A stretch of 64,000 nucleotides of DNA from Fictibacillus enclensis (lineage in GTDB: Bacteria; Bacillota; Bacilli; Bacillales; Fictibacillaceae). Below are positions 18,359 to 24,804 of the stretch, one piece after another. How positions within the stretch are numbered: the stretch's first letter is position 1; every line of letters starts with the position of its first letter. The stretch is taken from assembly GCF_001457035.1 (NCBI RefSeq), contig NZ_KQ758618.1:434001-498000 (forward strand). Direction: 5' to 3'. The notes under the pieces are model-generated. The model saw only the letters and a list, made by a program, of their open reading frames with translations. It made no database searches and was not told the DNA's origin. A program made the translations under genes and the position numbers.

Positions 18359-18697
18359 TTATAGTCTCGCCAGAAAGTCGCGTATGTCTATAGCGTGGCG
18401 AATAACGATGTAACCGCAAACGGTCGATAAGACGTACTCGAGCGCCTTGGTACGATTTCCTAGCATCCACAAACCACCTCCGAACATTAACGTTCCTACG
18501 CAAAGCCAATCGGCTAATTTAATGCCGGTATGATATAAAGTGCCGAATGTATCTGGATCCGCTGCAAAGCCAATAGTGGGTGCGAGTGCGATGTATATGG
18601 CTGCGTTAATCAGTATCGGCTTAACTAACGATTTATTGCTTTTCTCCCCATTATCTCCGTTAAGAAAGCCCCGAAAGTTAATCGTTGTTGTTTTCAT
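18359..18697 (-). CDS. Small membrane protein with signal-like segment, VirB2/TrbC-like layout
   Basis: A 112-residue protein. A hydrophobic stretch (about residues 27-44) ends in a plausible signal peptidase site GFAADP, followed by two hydrophobic helices (LADWLCVGTLMFGGGLWML and LEYVLSTVCGYIVIRHA). This order resembles VirB2/TrbC pilin-like subunits; a holin is an alternative. CGGAGG RBS lies upstream. No other conjugation gene is present, so a transfer role is unsupported. Confidence 0.6.
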   Translation of the reverse strand: MKTTTINFRGFLNGDNGEKSNKSLVKPILINAAIYIALAPTIGFAADPDTFGTLYHTGIKLADWLCVGTLMFGGGLWMLGNRTKALEYVLSTVCGYIVIRHAIDIRDFLARL

Positions 18698-18761
18698 TTT
18701 AACGCCTCCGTTTCGCGATATACCTTTAGCGTATGACTTTAGAAGTTTTACTATTACATAA

Positions 18762-18800
18762 TAAAAAGCACCTCCGACTTTTTGGAGAGTGCTTATTTTT
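18762..18800. terminator. Terminator of the repressor gene
   Basis: The stem AAGCAC-CTCC / GGAGAGTGCTT with T-runs on both sides lies at the 3' end of the reverse-strand HTH gene. Confidence 0.7.
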
Positions 18801-19032
18801 TGTATATAAAAATGTCACTAATTTCTATGTCACGTGTGATACCGCGTTTTGTTTTCATTCCGTTTAGCGAGTCCAAGATTGCAAGTAGAGTTTTAAATTC
18901 AACACGTTTTGGTAATCCATTCACCATGTCTTGAATCGTAGCTGGCCTAACTTTCGCATCAACGGCCAAAGCATTTCTGGTGATATCCAGTTCTTCTAAG
19001 GTTTTGTCTAAAAGCCATTTTATCTCACTCAT
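18793..19032 (-). CDS. XRE/Cro-type repressor of the element
   Basis: A 79-residue helix-turn-helix protein (LDITRNALAVDAKVRPATIQDMVNG is the HTH), followed by a short dimerisation tail. RBS AGGAGG is seven bases from the ATG. It is transcribed divergently from the 116-residue gene across a 137-bp region holding repeated GTATTAC / GTAATA sites, the arrangement of a phage CI or Cro switch. It probably holds the element silent. Confidence 0.75.
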   Translation of the reverse strand: MSEIKWLLDKTLEELDITRNALAVDAKVRPATIQDMVNGLPKRVEFKTLLAILDSLNGMKTKRGITRDIEISDIFIYKK

Positions 19033-19097
19033 TTGGCACCTCCTGGACCAAATATAGCATGCGGATAAATTAAAGTAAAACTTTTTTAGAAATACTA

Positions 19098-19145
19098 TTG
19101 ACGTATTACTCTAAACGTAATATATTGTTACTACAACCGTAATAC
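19098..19145 (+). promoter_or_regulatory. Rightward promoter and operator of the genetic switch
   Basis: TTGACG (19098-19103) and TATATT (19121-19126) are 17 bp apart. GTATTAC (19103-19109), GTAATAT (19117-19123) and GTAATAC (19139-19145) are inverted or direct half sites that overlap both promoter boxes, the expected binding sites for the adjacent repressor. Confidence 0.65.
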
Positions 19146-19169
19146 ATTTTAAGAAAGGGATTGATTATA

Positions 19170-19520
19170 ATGGCGTGGACAGTCTTGAATGGCCCTTTAG
19201 ATGTAAAGAAAGTAAACATTAATAATGAAGACGAATCTTTCGATGGGTTCGCGGTAGGAGCTAGTACAGCGGTTTATAAAGTATACGGAACGGTGTTTCT
19301 TACTCAAGTCAGATGGTTAGATGACAACACGGTCCGCGCAGAAAGTTCCGGTTTGATACTAGAAGAGAACTATAGCAAGAAATTAACGAAAGCCACCGTT
19401 AAAATCCTCGTTAATAAGTTAAGCCATTTAAATGGTTGGATACTGTTGACTAAACTTATGGCCCATTCGGTTAACGAGCATGCGAATTTCAACTTACTAA
19501 ATTTTGAAGGAGTGAGATAA
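19170..19520 (+). CDS. First rightward gene of the element, unknown function
   Basis: A 116-residue soluble protein; I do not recognise it. ATG 19170 is favoured (AAGAAAGGGA nine bases upstream) over an upstream TTG. It is transcribed straight from the switch promoter, so it is an early gene. It is mixed alpha/beta in appearance with no membrane segment or metal motif. Two bases separate it from the next gene. Confidence 0.6.
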   Translation: MAWTVLNGPLDVKKVNINNEDESFDGFAVGASTAVYKVYGTVFLTQVRWLDDNTVRAESSGLILEENYSKKLTKATVKILVNKLSHLNGWILLTKLMAHSVNEHANFNLLNFEGVR

Positions 19521-19522
19521 CA

Positions 19523-19855
19523 ATGAAAAAAATCGTAATGTTAATCGACCTAGGGAACGAGTACGAAGCAAATGAGGGGCTTTTAATGGACGATGGTAAG
19601 CATGGAGTCTTCCACGAATCAAATAAGTTATGTATGGTACGCGTTAGTAAAACGGAGGATCCGGACGTGTACCGTCAAAACGGTGGAAGCATGATAATCG
19701 GCGATTTCGAAGGTAACGACTTCGCACCGGCCGTAGCGGGATTTGTTGCGCGAATGAGACGTAAGAGCGCGCTAGACTTTTTCACCGAAACGATTATTCC
19801 TGCGGACGAGGATATCACGTTTAATCTTCTCGGTACCAATCGTTGCTCGCGTTAA
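19523..19855 (+). CDS. Second rightward gene, unknown function
   Basis: A 110-residue protein beginning MKKIVMLIDLGNEYEANEG, with an acidic middle and a basic end. I do not recognise it. It follows the previous gene with GGAGTGAGAT as RBS, so the two form an early operon. The protein-free region starts immediately after it. Confidence 0.6.
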   Translation: MKKIVMLIDLGNEYEANEGLLMDDGKHGVFHESNKLCMVRVSKTEDPDVYRQNGGSMIIGDFEGNDFAPAVAGFVARMRRKSALDFFTETIIPADEDITFNLLGTNRCSR

Positions 19856-20900
19856 CATGGACGGCAATGATGCGGGCATGTAACGGCGATAGAAACTGTC
19901 AGGCGCTTTGGACGGCGACCATAGCGCTGGATATTCTTCCTATAATTACGTATTAAGGTTCGTACGTTCATTCGGGCGCACAACGTATGAGCCCCGGCTA
20001 AGACCGGTTATAAAGCGGAAATAGAGCGGCAACTCTTCCCGTTGGATAACCGGCCTGGGATTCCGGTTGACCTGGCATACCTCGGTAAAAGATGCTCGGA
20101 AACGGGCGTTTTTTTTTTTGGTACCCTTTTCGTAAAAACTGTATCAGTCTAAAAATCGTATATAACACAAACTGTACTAGTTTCGGTACGACGTCCACAG
20201 ACGCCCTAGAACGCCCGTAGAGCAATTTTAACGGCTTGGGGCTTTGCGTAGGGGTTAAACACCGCTTAAAAGCCGAATACGACGCCGTAGAGACGGTAAG
20301 AACACGTTTAAAAACGGCTGGCGAAACCGTATAAAAACGCCGTACGTGTTTTAAGCGTCCTAGAAGGCCCGTAGAGCGATTTTAGCGTCTGGGGGTTGCC
20401 TAGGTATTCATGCGGCTAGAAAAACGCCAGAAGCACGCTTAAAATGCTTGAGAGACACGTGCAAATCGATATGAGACGTCTAGTACGCCGAAATTCGAAA
20501 AAATAGCGGTAACCCTAACCGAGATATTCAAAACGATTTAAAACCCCGTGACGGCGCTTCTAGGGGCCTTAAAATCGATTCTAAAGGCAGACAAAGAACT
20601 TTAATTACTCAAAGGCATTTTTTAAAGTGCGTAGATGTTTGTTCCGCTTGCGCTACACAAACTTTAGATACCCCTTCGCTTATCCCTTGCCTGCCTCGCG
20701 ATTTTGTGGCCCCTCTACTCTGTGAAGGGGCGCAAAAATCACAAGTCAGTCAAGTGATTACGCGAAGCCGCCGACGATAAAATAATCAAAAAATGAGCTT
20801 AAAATCGGGTCTGGAGCTTTATTTTTAGAGTGTTTTGGTACCCTTTGTCGTAAAAAACATCACTTTTTTAAAAATATTTTTTTAAACTTCGTAAAAAAAC
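19856..20900. other. Protein-free region, left half, with dispersed repeats
   Basis: No supported gene in over 1 kb. It contains TTTTGGTACCCTTT..CGTAAAAA at 20116-20138 and again at 20833-20856; AAACTGTATCAGT (20136-20148) and AAACTGTACTAGTTT (20169-20183); CGTAGAG at 20216, 20286 and 20370; and a diverged duplicate CCTAGAACGCCCGTAGAGC / CCTAGAAGGCCCGTAGAGC about 150 bp apart. A strong hairpin, GATTTTGTGGCCCCT / AGGGGCGCAAAAATC, lies at 20699-20745. This could be a replication origin or another structured RNA. Confidence 0.55.
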
Positions 20901-20903
20901 TTC

Positions 20904-20932
20904 TTGACATTTAATCTACAGTATGTTATTTT
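20904..20932 (+). promoter_or_regulatory. Strong promoter opening the protein-free transcript
   Basis: TTGACA (20904-20909), 17-bp spacer, TATTTT (20927-20932) with an extended TGT before it. It has no protein start within 600 bp downstream. Confidence 0.6.
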
Positions 20933-20988
20933 AAAAGATTTTTAAAGTTCTTTAAGTTCTTTAAAAGATTTAAGATCTTAAAAGATTT
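20931..20988. repeat. Three TTAAAAGATTT direct repeats
   Basis: Exact 11-mers start at 20931, 20961 and 20978, with two TTCTTTAA copies and the palindrome TTAAGATCTTAA between them. AT-rich iterons of this kind are typical of origins; they would also form the 5' end of the proposed transcript. Confidence 0.65.
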
Positions 20989-21380
20989 AAAACATACCGA
21001 CTCCCTATGGTCGTCGGCGCATATTTTTAATAAAACCTTTACTACGTTAAAGTAATTTTCGCGAAAATGTATTAAGACATAAAAGAATTATGTGCCAGGA
21101 GTGAGGAACGAACGACTGGAAGGTTTGAAGTACTTAAAACATAGCACTCCTAAAGTCGTGCTGACAGAAGTTTATTATCGAGCAGATCGGCGCCGCAACT
21201 TTGTACAGGTCACGATTTTAAGACGTGTTTTAACCGCGTAGAGTCAACGCAGGAGCAACGTTTGGGTCTTCCGAGGGGTAAGACAGCCTAGCGCCTTAAA
21301 CCTCCTAATTTCGCGCGTAGAGACGCCTTGAAAACGAAGGGGTTTCTGTAAGCCGACGAAACGATGCGGTACCATACGTA

Positions 21381-21419
21381 AAACTAGTACAGTTCGTCTG
21401 AGACGATTAGTACAGTTTT
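21381..21419. repeat. Paired TAGTACAGTT operator-like sites
   Basis: AAACTAGTACAGTT (21381-21394) and GATTAGTACAGTTTT (21405-21419) are direct repeats separated by a small hairpin. They are the reverse complement of AAACTGTACTAGTTT at 20169, so two pairs of sites in opposite orientation flank about 1.2 kb of protein-free DNA. Confidence 0.55.
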
Positions 21420-21533
21420 TTAAAACGTGACATTTTTACACAATAGCAACGGTTTCCCTTCGCGTGCAGCGATCATCTTTACAAGTACGGGAGTAAATCC
21501 GTTTTATAAATTTCTGCTTGGTGGCGCAGAAAA

Positions 21534-21577
21534 GCTGTCGTCTGGACTACATGCCTGATAGTCCGGGCGGCTTTTTT
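21534..21577 (+). terminator. Terminator of the protein-free transcript
   Basis: GCTGTCGTCTGGACTA pairs with TAGTCCGGGCGGC (13 bp including G-U pairs, loop CATGCCTGA) and is followed by TTTTTT. Confidence 0.8.
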
Positions 21578-21631
21578 AATACCGTTATGGTAAGGTTTTT
21601 TACCAATTTATTTAAAGGGGGGTGAAGCAAG

Positions 21632-21868
21632 GTGGAAATTAGCTCAGTCGAATTTCGTAAGATCCGCGAAACATTCCGGATGTCTCAGTCGGTATTCGGG
21701 CAAGCACTCGGTATTTCTGCAGCGCAAGTTAATCGTATTGAACGAGACAAACGCAATCTAACCGACCGTGTTAAACGTACATTAATCGATGAATTCGTAC
21801 TCACTCCGGAAACATTAGCGGAAACACTAGCGATTCACGACAGATATAAAAGACCGAGCTGCGGCTGA
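21632..21868 (+). CDS. XRE-family HTH regulator
   Basis: A 78-residue protein with a complete Cro/CI helix-turn-helix (IRETFRMSQSVFGQALGISAAQVNRIE). The GTG start has AAAGGGGGGTGA upstream. It lies just after the non-coding transcript and begins the second rightward gene block. It could bind the TAGTACAGTT sites 210 bp upstream; that link is inference. Confidence 0.7.
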   Translation: MEISSVEFRKIRETFRMSQSVFGQALGISAAQVNRIERDKRNLTDRVKRTLIDEFVLTPETLAETLAIHDRYKRPSCG

Positions 21869-21985
21869 CACCTTGCTGCATCTCCTAAAGTCGATGCCAC
21901 ATATACATTTTCGAGCGCCTGTTTCGCGGTTAACCCGTTGAAATTGGCGTTTTTAATATGCAAAAAAACGAGGAGGAAATTGAGT

Positions 21986-22315
21986 ATGAAATTAAATGTT
22001 AAACATCAAGTCACGCGCAAGTCAGACGGTATTTACGGGTTTTGCGAACTGTCTAATCCAGACGGTGGGGTATTAATGACGTTTGAAAAGACATTTGACC
22101 GCGGATCCAATGAAATTTACGCGGCTTATAAGTCGTTCCAGGCGGTTATTCCGACAGCTCGCCGACTGCGTGCGGAGTACTTAGACATCGAAAGCAACAA
22201 CGCATGTTTTCTAAATGAAATTCGCGGCGATCGTAACGTTAATTCGCGACTATATGAACAAACAATCGACCGGCTTTACACGATTGAAATAGTATCCGTA
22301 AAACTGGTCGGCTAA
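21986..22315 (+). CDS. Unknown 109-residue element protein
   Basis: Begins MKLNVKHQVTRKSDG behind AGGAGG; the longer frame to 21938 has no RBS. Contains a conserved-looking middle FEKTFDRGSNEIYAAYKSFQ and a long helix. I do not recognise a family, and no membrane or metal-binding motif is visible. It directly precedes the HNH gene. Confidence 0.55.
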   Translation: MKLNVKHQVTRKSDGIYGFCELSNPDGGVLMTFEKTFDRGSNEIYAAYKSFQAVIPTARRLRAEYLDIESNNACFLNEIRGDRNVNSRLYEQTIDRLYTIEIVSVKLVG

Positions 22316-22345
22316 AAATAAAAAATGGAAAAGGGAGAATGGAAA

Positions 22346-22924
22346 ATGAAAAACGAAAAAAAGTGTACAAAATGCGAGCAATTAAAGTCTAAAAAGGAAT
22401 TTCATAAAGACAAAGCGAGCAAGGACGGTCGTATGAATATTTGCGCTGATTGTCGTGCTATCAGCCGAAAGGAAAACGATTTTCAGTTTAAACAACGATA
22501 TTACCACATTCGCAACAAAATGAAGACGTTAGGTTGTACGGACACCCTAACTTTTGCGGAATATAGCGAGGTAGCAAAAGCTACTACTTGTACCTATTGC
22601 GGCCGTGCACGAGAAGAAGGCGAGATTTTCCACATTGAGCACGTGATGAGTCCTTCGCTAGGTTATCCGAACAGTCGAGCTAATATTGTTCCGAGCTGCG
22701 AGGCATGTAATCGTTCCAAGTATAATCAGCCGGTTTTAACGTTTTATGAGCGGTCAGACACGTTTACTCCCGAATTATTCCAGTCGTTCTTAGAGGACTT
22801 CGCGGCAAGAAACGGTCATTCACCGGATGAGATGTTAGGGATGCTTTGCACGCATCAAGCTGGGGAAAAAATGATAAAAGAACGTAAACAGGCGCGCAAG
22901 GCCTCCAGAAAGGTCGGTGCGTAA
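22346..22924 (+). CDS. HNH endonuclease with N-terminal zinc ribbon
   Basis: A 192-residue protein. The N-terminal CTKCEQLKSKKEFHKD...CADC ribbon is common in phage-encoded HNH proteins. The HNH fold follows: TCTYCGR, then HIEHVMSPSLGYP and NIVPSCEACNRSK, giving both zinc CxxC pairs and the catalytic His. The start at 22346 follows AAGGGAGA. It may be a homing-type nuclease or a packaging/recombination helper; HNH genes often sit beside terminase genes in phages, but none is here. The stop overlaps the next ATG. Confidence 0.8.
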   Translation: MKNEKKCTKCEQLKSKKEFHKDKASKDGRMNICADCRAISRKENDFQFKQRYYHIRNKMKTLGCTDTLTFAEYSEVAKATTCTYCGRAREEGEIFHIEHVMSPSLGYPNSRANIVPSCEACNRSKYNQPVLTFYERSDTFTPELFQSFLEDFAARNGHSPDEMLGMLCTHQAGEKMIKERKQARKASRKVGA

Positions 22925-23040
22925 TGGAAAAGCTCACACTAGAAACTGTTTACGATATCCGTGAATTATTAGTCCGCATAGAAACAAAGCTCGATATTAT
23001 GAGCGAAAAGCGAGGTGATTGCGATGCCTCGCAAGACTAG
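22924..23040 (+). CDS. 38-residue coupled peptide
   Basis: Starts in the TAATG overlap with the HNH stop. The product is one amphipathic helix (ETVYDIRELLVRIETKLDIM) with a polar tail. Short helices of this type resemble the N-terminus of XhlA-like proteins, but it lacks the membrane segment. Function unknown. Confidence 0.45.
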   Translation: MEKLTLETVYDIRELLVRIETKLDIMSEKRGDCDASQD

Positions 23041-23227
23041 GCGGCAAGTAACTGCCGGTGATCCTGTGAACATCCGAAAGAAATTATCAAATAAGCGATT
23101 TGGTCGCGCGGTAAGAAGAATCGAGGGGGAGTGCGCTAGTGGCACGAAAGAGCAGCGGAAAAGTGCGTCAATCGAATATGAGTCAACGGCAACAACGGAG
23201 ACTGGAGAAGAAAAAGAAGAACAGTAA
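23024..23227 (+). CDS. 67-residue basic peptide
   Basis: Begins MPRKTRRQVTAGDPV with GAGGTGA nine bases upstream, overlapping the previous gene. The N-terminal half is highly basic, the C-terminal acidic (TTETGEEKEEQ). Unknown role; possibly nucleic-acid binding. Confidence 0.45.
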   Translation: MPRKTRRQVTAGDPVNIRKKLSNKRFGRAVRRIEGECASGTKEQRKSASIEYESTATTETGEEKEEQ

Positions 23228-23294
23228 TCCACGTAGGGATCGGTTTGATTGGACGTATATAGTAATGAAAAAACTTCGGGAGGCTAGTCAATGA
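23139..23294 (+). CDS. 51-residue very basic peptide
   Basis: GTG start with GAGGGGGAG upstream, in another frame within the previous gene. Arg/Lys-rich (QRQQRRLEKKKKNSNPRRDR) with an aromatic end FDWTYIVMKKLREA. The good RBS and the chain of overlaps suggest it is real. It may be RNA- or DNA-binding. Confidence 0.45.
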   Translation: MARKSSGKVRQSNMSQRQQRRLEKKKKNSNPRRDRFDWTYIVMKKLREASQ

Positions 23295-23341
23295 AAAAAT
23301 CCATTGGCAGACGGTCCTGGGACGAGGGGGAAAACGAATGA
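23291..23341 (+). CDS. 16-residue leader peptide
   Basis: ATGA overlap at both ends: it starts in the previous stop and its TGA overlaps the next ATG. It encodes MKKSIGRRSWDEGENE. Its likely job is translational coupling to the 139-residue gene rather than a product. Confidence 0.35.
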   Translation: MKKSIGRRSWDEGENE

Positions 23342-23757
23342 AAAAACTGATTATCACGAATATAGAACGGGTGGAAGACACGGAATTTCTGGTCGCCGTA
23401 CTTTACGGCAAGGACGGATTTATCGCGGACGAAATAATCACGCCGTTCGAAGGCTACGAAAGGGCAGTCGATAAGCTGCTGGAACTAGCAGGCGGAGATA
23501 CGACGGACGTATGGACGGCTAGTGGACGGATTTTCAAAGAGTGCCTTATGATCGGTGGCCTGGCACCACAAATAAAACATTCCAGCGACGTTAAGGACAC
23601 GAAAGAACGCTGCGAACGATACTACGACATTTTACTGGATGTACACGAATTAAAGCCACTACGCAAACCCTCCAAAATGAGGGTTATTTTAGTGCGCATT
23701 TTTAGAGGAATCACAAAACTAATCGAGGGAGATGGATTTGATTATGATGAAGTTTGA
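23338..23757 (+). CDS. Unknown 139-residue element protein
   Basis: RBS GAGGGGGA precedes MKKLIITNIERVEDTEF. Acidic N-terminal half, then a basic helical C-terminus (LRKPSKMRVILVRIFRG). I do not recognise a family; its place at the head of the structural block allows a tail-assembly or chaperone role but nothing in the sequence proves it. Its stop lies inside the next gene. Confidence 0.55.
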   Translation: MKKLIITNIERVEDTEFLVAVLYGKDGFIADEIITPFEGYERAVDKLLELAGGDTTDVWTASGRIFKECLMIGGLAPQIKHSSDVKDTKERCERYYDILLDVHELKPLRKPSKMRVILVRIFRGITKLIEGDGFDYDEV

Positions 23758-24355
23758 TAAATTGGATGCTTATTTTGAGCAAAAAGAAAGCCAACAAAGC
23801 AGCTTTGACGCGTTAGTAGAGCGTGAACAAAAGGTACAAGAAGAACTTGTCGCTTTAAAACACAAATATGAAACGCTTTTCACGGAATCCCTAAAAACCG
23901 GAGTGGATAAGTCGAAGGAACTCGACAGCCTATCGGTAAAAATCGAGGAGACGGATCGCAGTTATAAAAACCGCCAAAAAGAACGATCCGTTTACACAAC
24001 GCTAGTACCCCATAAAATTACCGCGGAATCCTTGAAGGCGGACTTTATGCAGTTTAAGAAAGAATTCGAAAAAGCGGAAGTACAACCGAAGCTCGACGCC
24101 ATCTTAGAAGTGAAAAAGCAATTTACCCGGGCGGTATTCGATTACATCGCGGTACTTGACGCGTACCAAGCGGAGAAAAACGCTGTAGAAGCCGAAATCG
24201 GCCGCGACTGGGCGTTCGATATCCTTGGATCCGTCGGCCCGCAAACTACCGCAGAAGTCGAGCGCTATTTCATTACGCCTGATGCCATAAGACAAATTGA
24301 ACGCGGACATTTACCGGCAGGCGTAACAGAAGACGACATTAGGGGGACGAAATAA
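23744..24355 (+). CDS. Coiled-coil protein, possible structural or scaffold role
   Basis: About 203 residues. Residues 1-130 are a long heptad-rich coiled coil (EREQKVQEELVALKHKYETL and similar), followed by a compact end with AEIGRDWAFDILGSVGPQ. RBS GAGGGAGA fits ATG 23744 or 23747. Its TAA overlaps the next ATG, so it is coupled to the repeat protein and tailspike genes. The scaffold idea is inference from shape only. Confidence 0.55.
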   Translation: MMKFDKLDAYFEQKESQQSSFDALVEREQKVQEELVALKHKYETLFTESLKTGVDKSKELDSLSVKIEETDRSYKNRQKERSVYTTLVPHKITAESLKADFMQFKKEFEKAEVQPKLDAILEVKKQFTRAVFDYIAVLDAYQAEKNAVEAEIGRDWAFDILGSVGPQTTAEVERYFITPDAIRQIERGHLPAGVTEDDIRGTK

Positions 24356-24804
24356 TGGAAAAGTTTATTAACGAATCAGAACTAGAAGCGCTAAAACTCC
24401 AGGCGCGCGGCAATCCTGCGAAAATGGCGGCGTACGCCACCGCAAAACGCGAGTACCAGGCGCAGGTAGACGCGCACTTTACCGAAGAACACCCGTTTAA
24501 TAACACATTTAGCGAGTCACACCTAGAGTCTTTGCGTAAGTTTGCGGAAGAAAATCCGGAAGATGATTCCGCGCAAGCTCGGTTTATCATTCAGCAAAAC
24601 CGTTTTGACGCGCAAGAAAAGGCGAAGACAGCGCAAATCGATCGGCGTTTACTGCAGAGCGAACTAAGTAGGAAATTGACGGCCGGAGAAGTAAATAAAA
24701 CCGACCTTGAACGCGCAGCACTACTCGCAAAGACAAACGGCAATCCGGAGAACAGAGCACTTTACGCGTCAATAAAAAATCAACTAAACAGAGGTAATGA
24801 ATAG
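24355..24804 (+). CDS. Three-repeat helical protein upstream of the tailspike
   Basis: A 149-residue protein built from three imperfect units of about 30 residues, each reading roughly L..L...A..NP..+A.Y...K...: at 8-38 (ELEALKLQARGNPAKMAAYA), about 55-85 (HLESLRKFAEENPEDDSAQA) and about 118-146 (DLERAALLAKTNGNPENRAL). The repeats suggest a helical rod or binding scaffold. It is coupled by overlaps to both neighbours, which makes a tailspike adaptor or chaperone attractive but unproven. Confidence 0.6.
   Translation: MEKFINESELEALKLQARGNPAKMAAYATAKREYQAQVDAHFTEEHPFNNTFSESHLESLRKFAEENPEDDSAQARFIIQQNRFDAQEKAKTAQIDRRLLQSELSRKLTAGEVNKTDLERAALLAKTNGNPENRALYASIKNQLNRGNE

Larger units (their letters stand above)
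20939..21577 (+). ncRNA. Candidate ~640-nt structured non-coding RNA
   Basis: The stretch from the promoter at 20904 to the intrinsic terminator at 21534-21577 has no supported ORF but many local helices: CCGAC / GTCGG near 21000, ATTTTCGCGAAAAT at 21056, CCAG / CTGG near 21095, AGCAC / GTGCT near 21142, GTCTT / AAGAC near 21266, TCGTC-TGA-GACGA near 21395 and TTTCTGC / GCAGAAA at 21511-21532. Large phage-borne RNAs such as GOLLD and ROOL have this size and context; membership is not shown. Confidence 0.5.

Noticed and set aside
18255-18509. 84-codon minus-strand frame overlapping the small membrane protein
   Set aside because: It is a shadow of the 112-residue gene in another frame, without an RBS.
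19998-20225. 75-codon minus-strand frame in the protein-free region
   Set aside because: No RBS, low-complexity Lys run from an A/T tract, and it crosses repeated motifs; best read as chance.
20191-20480. Repeated CGTAGAG and CCTAGAA..GCCCGTAGAGC units considered as a CRISPR array
   Set aside because: Units are diverged and irregularly spaced (70, 84 and about 870 bp), with no constant repeat or spacer length and no cas genes.
20939-21577. Assignment of the RNA candidate to GOLLD, ROOL or OLE
   Set aside because: Size and setting fit, but I cannot verify consensus motifs by eye, so only a generic call is made.
22346-22924. HNH gene considered as evidence for a cos-type packaging module
   Set aside because: No terminase small or large subunit follows; the next genes are micro-ORFs of unknown type.
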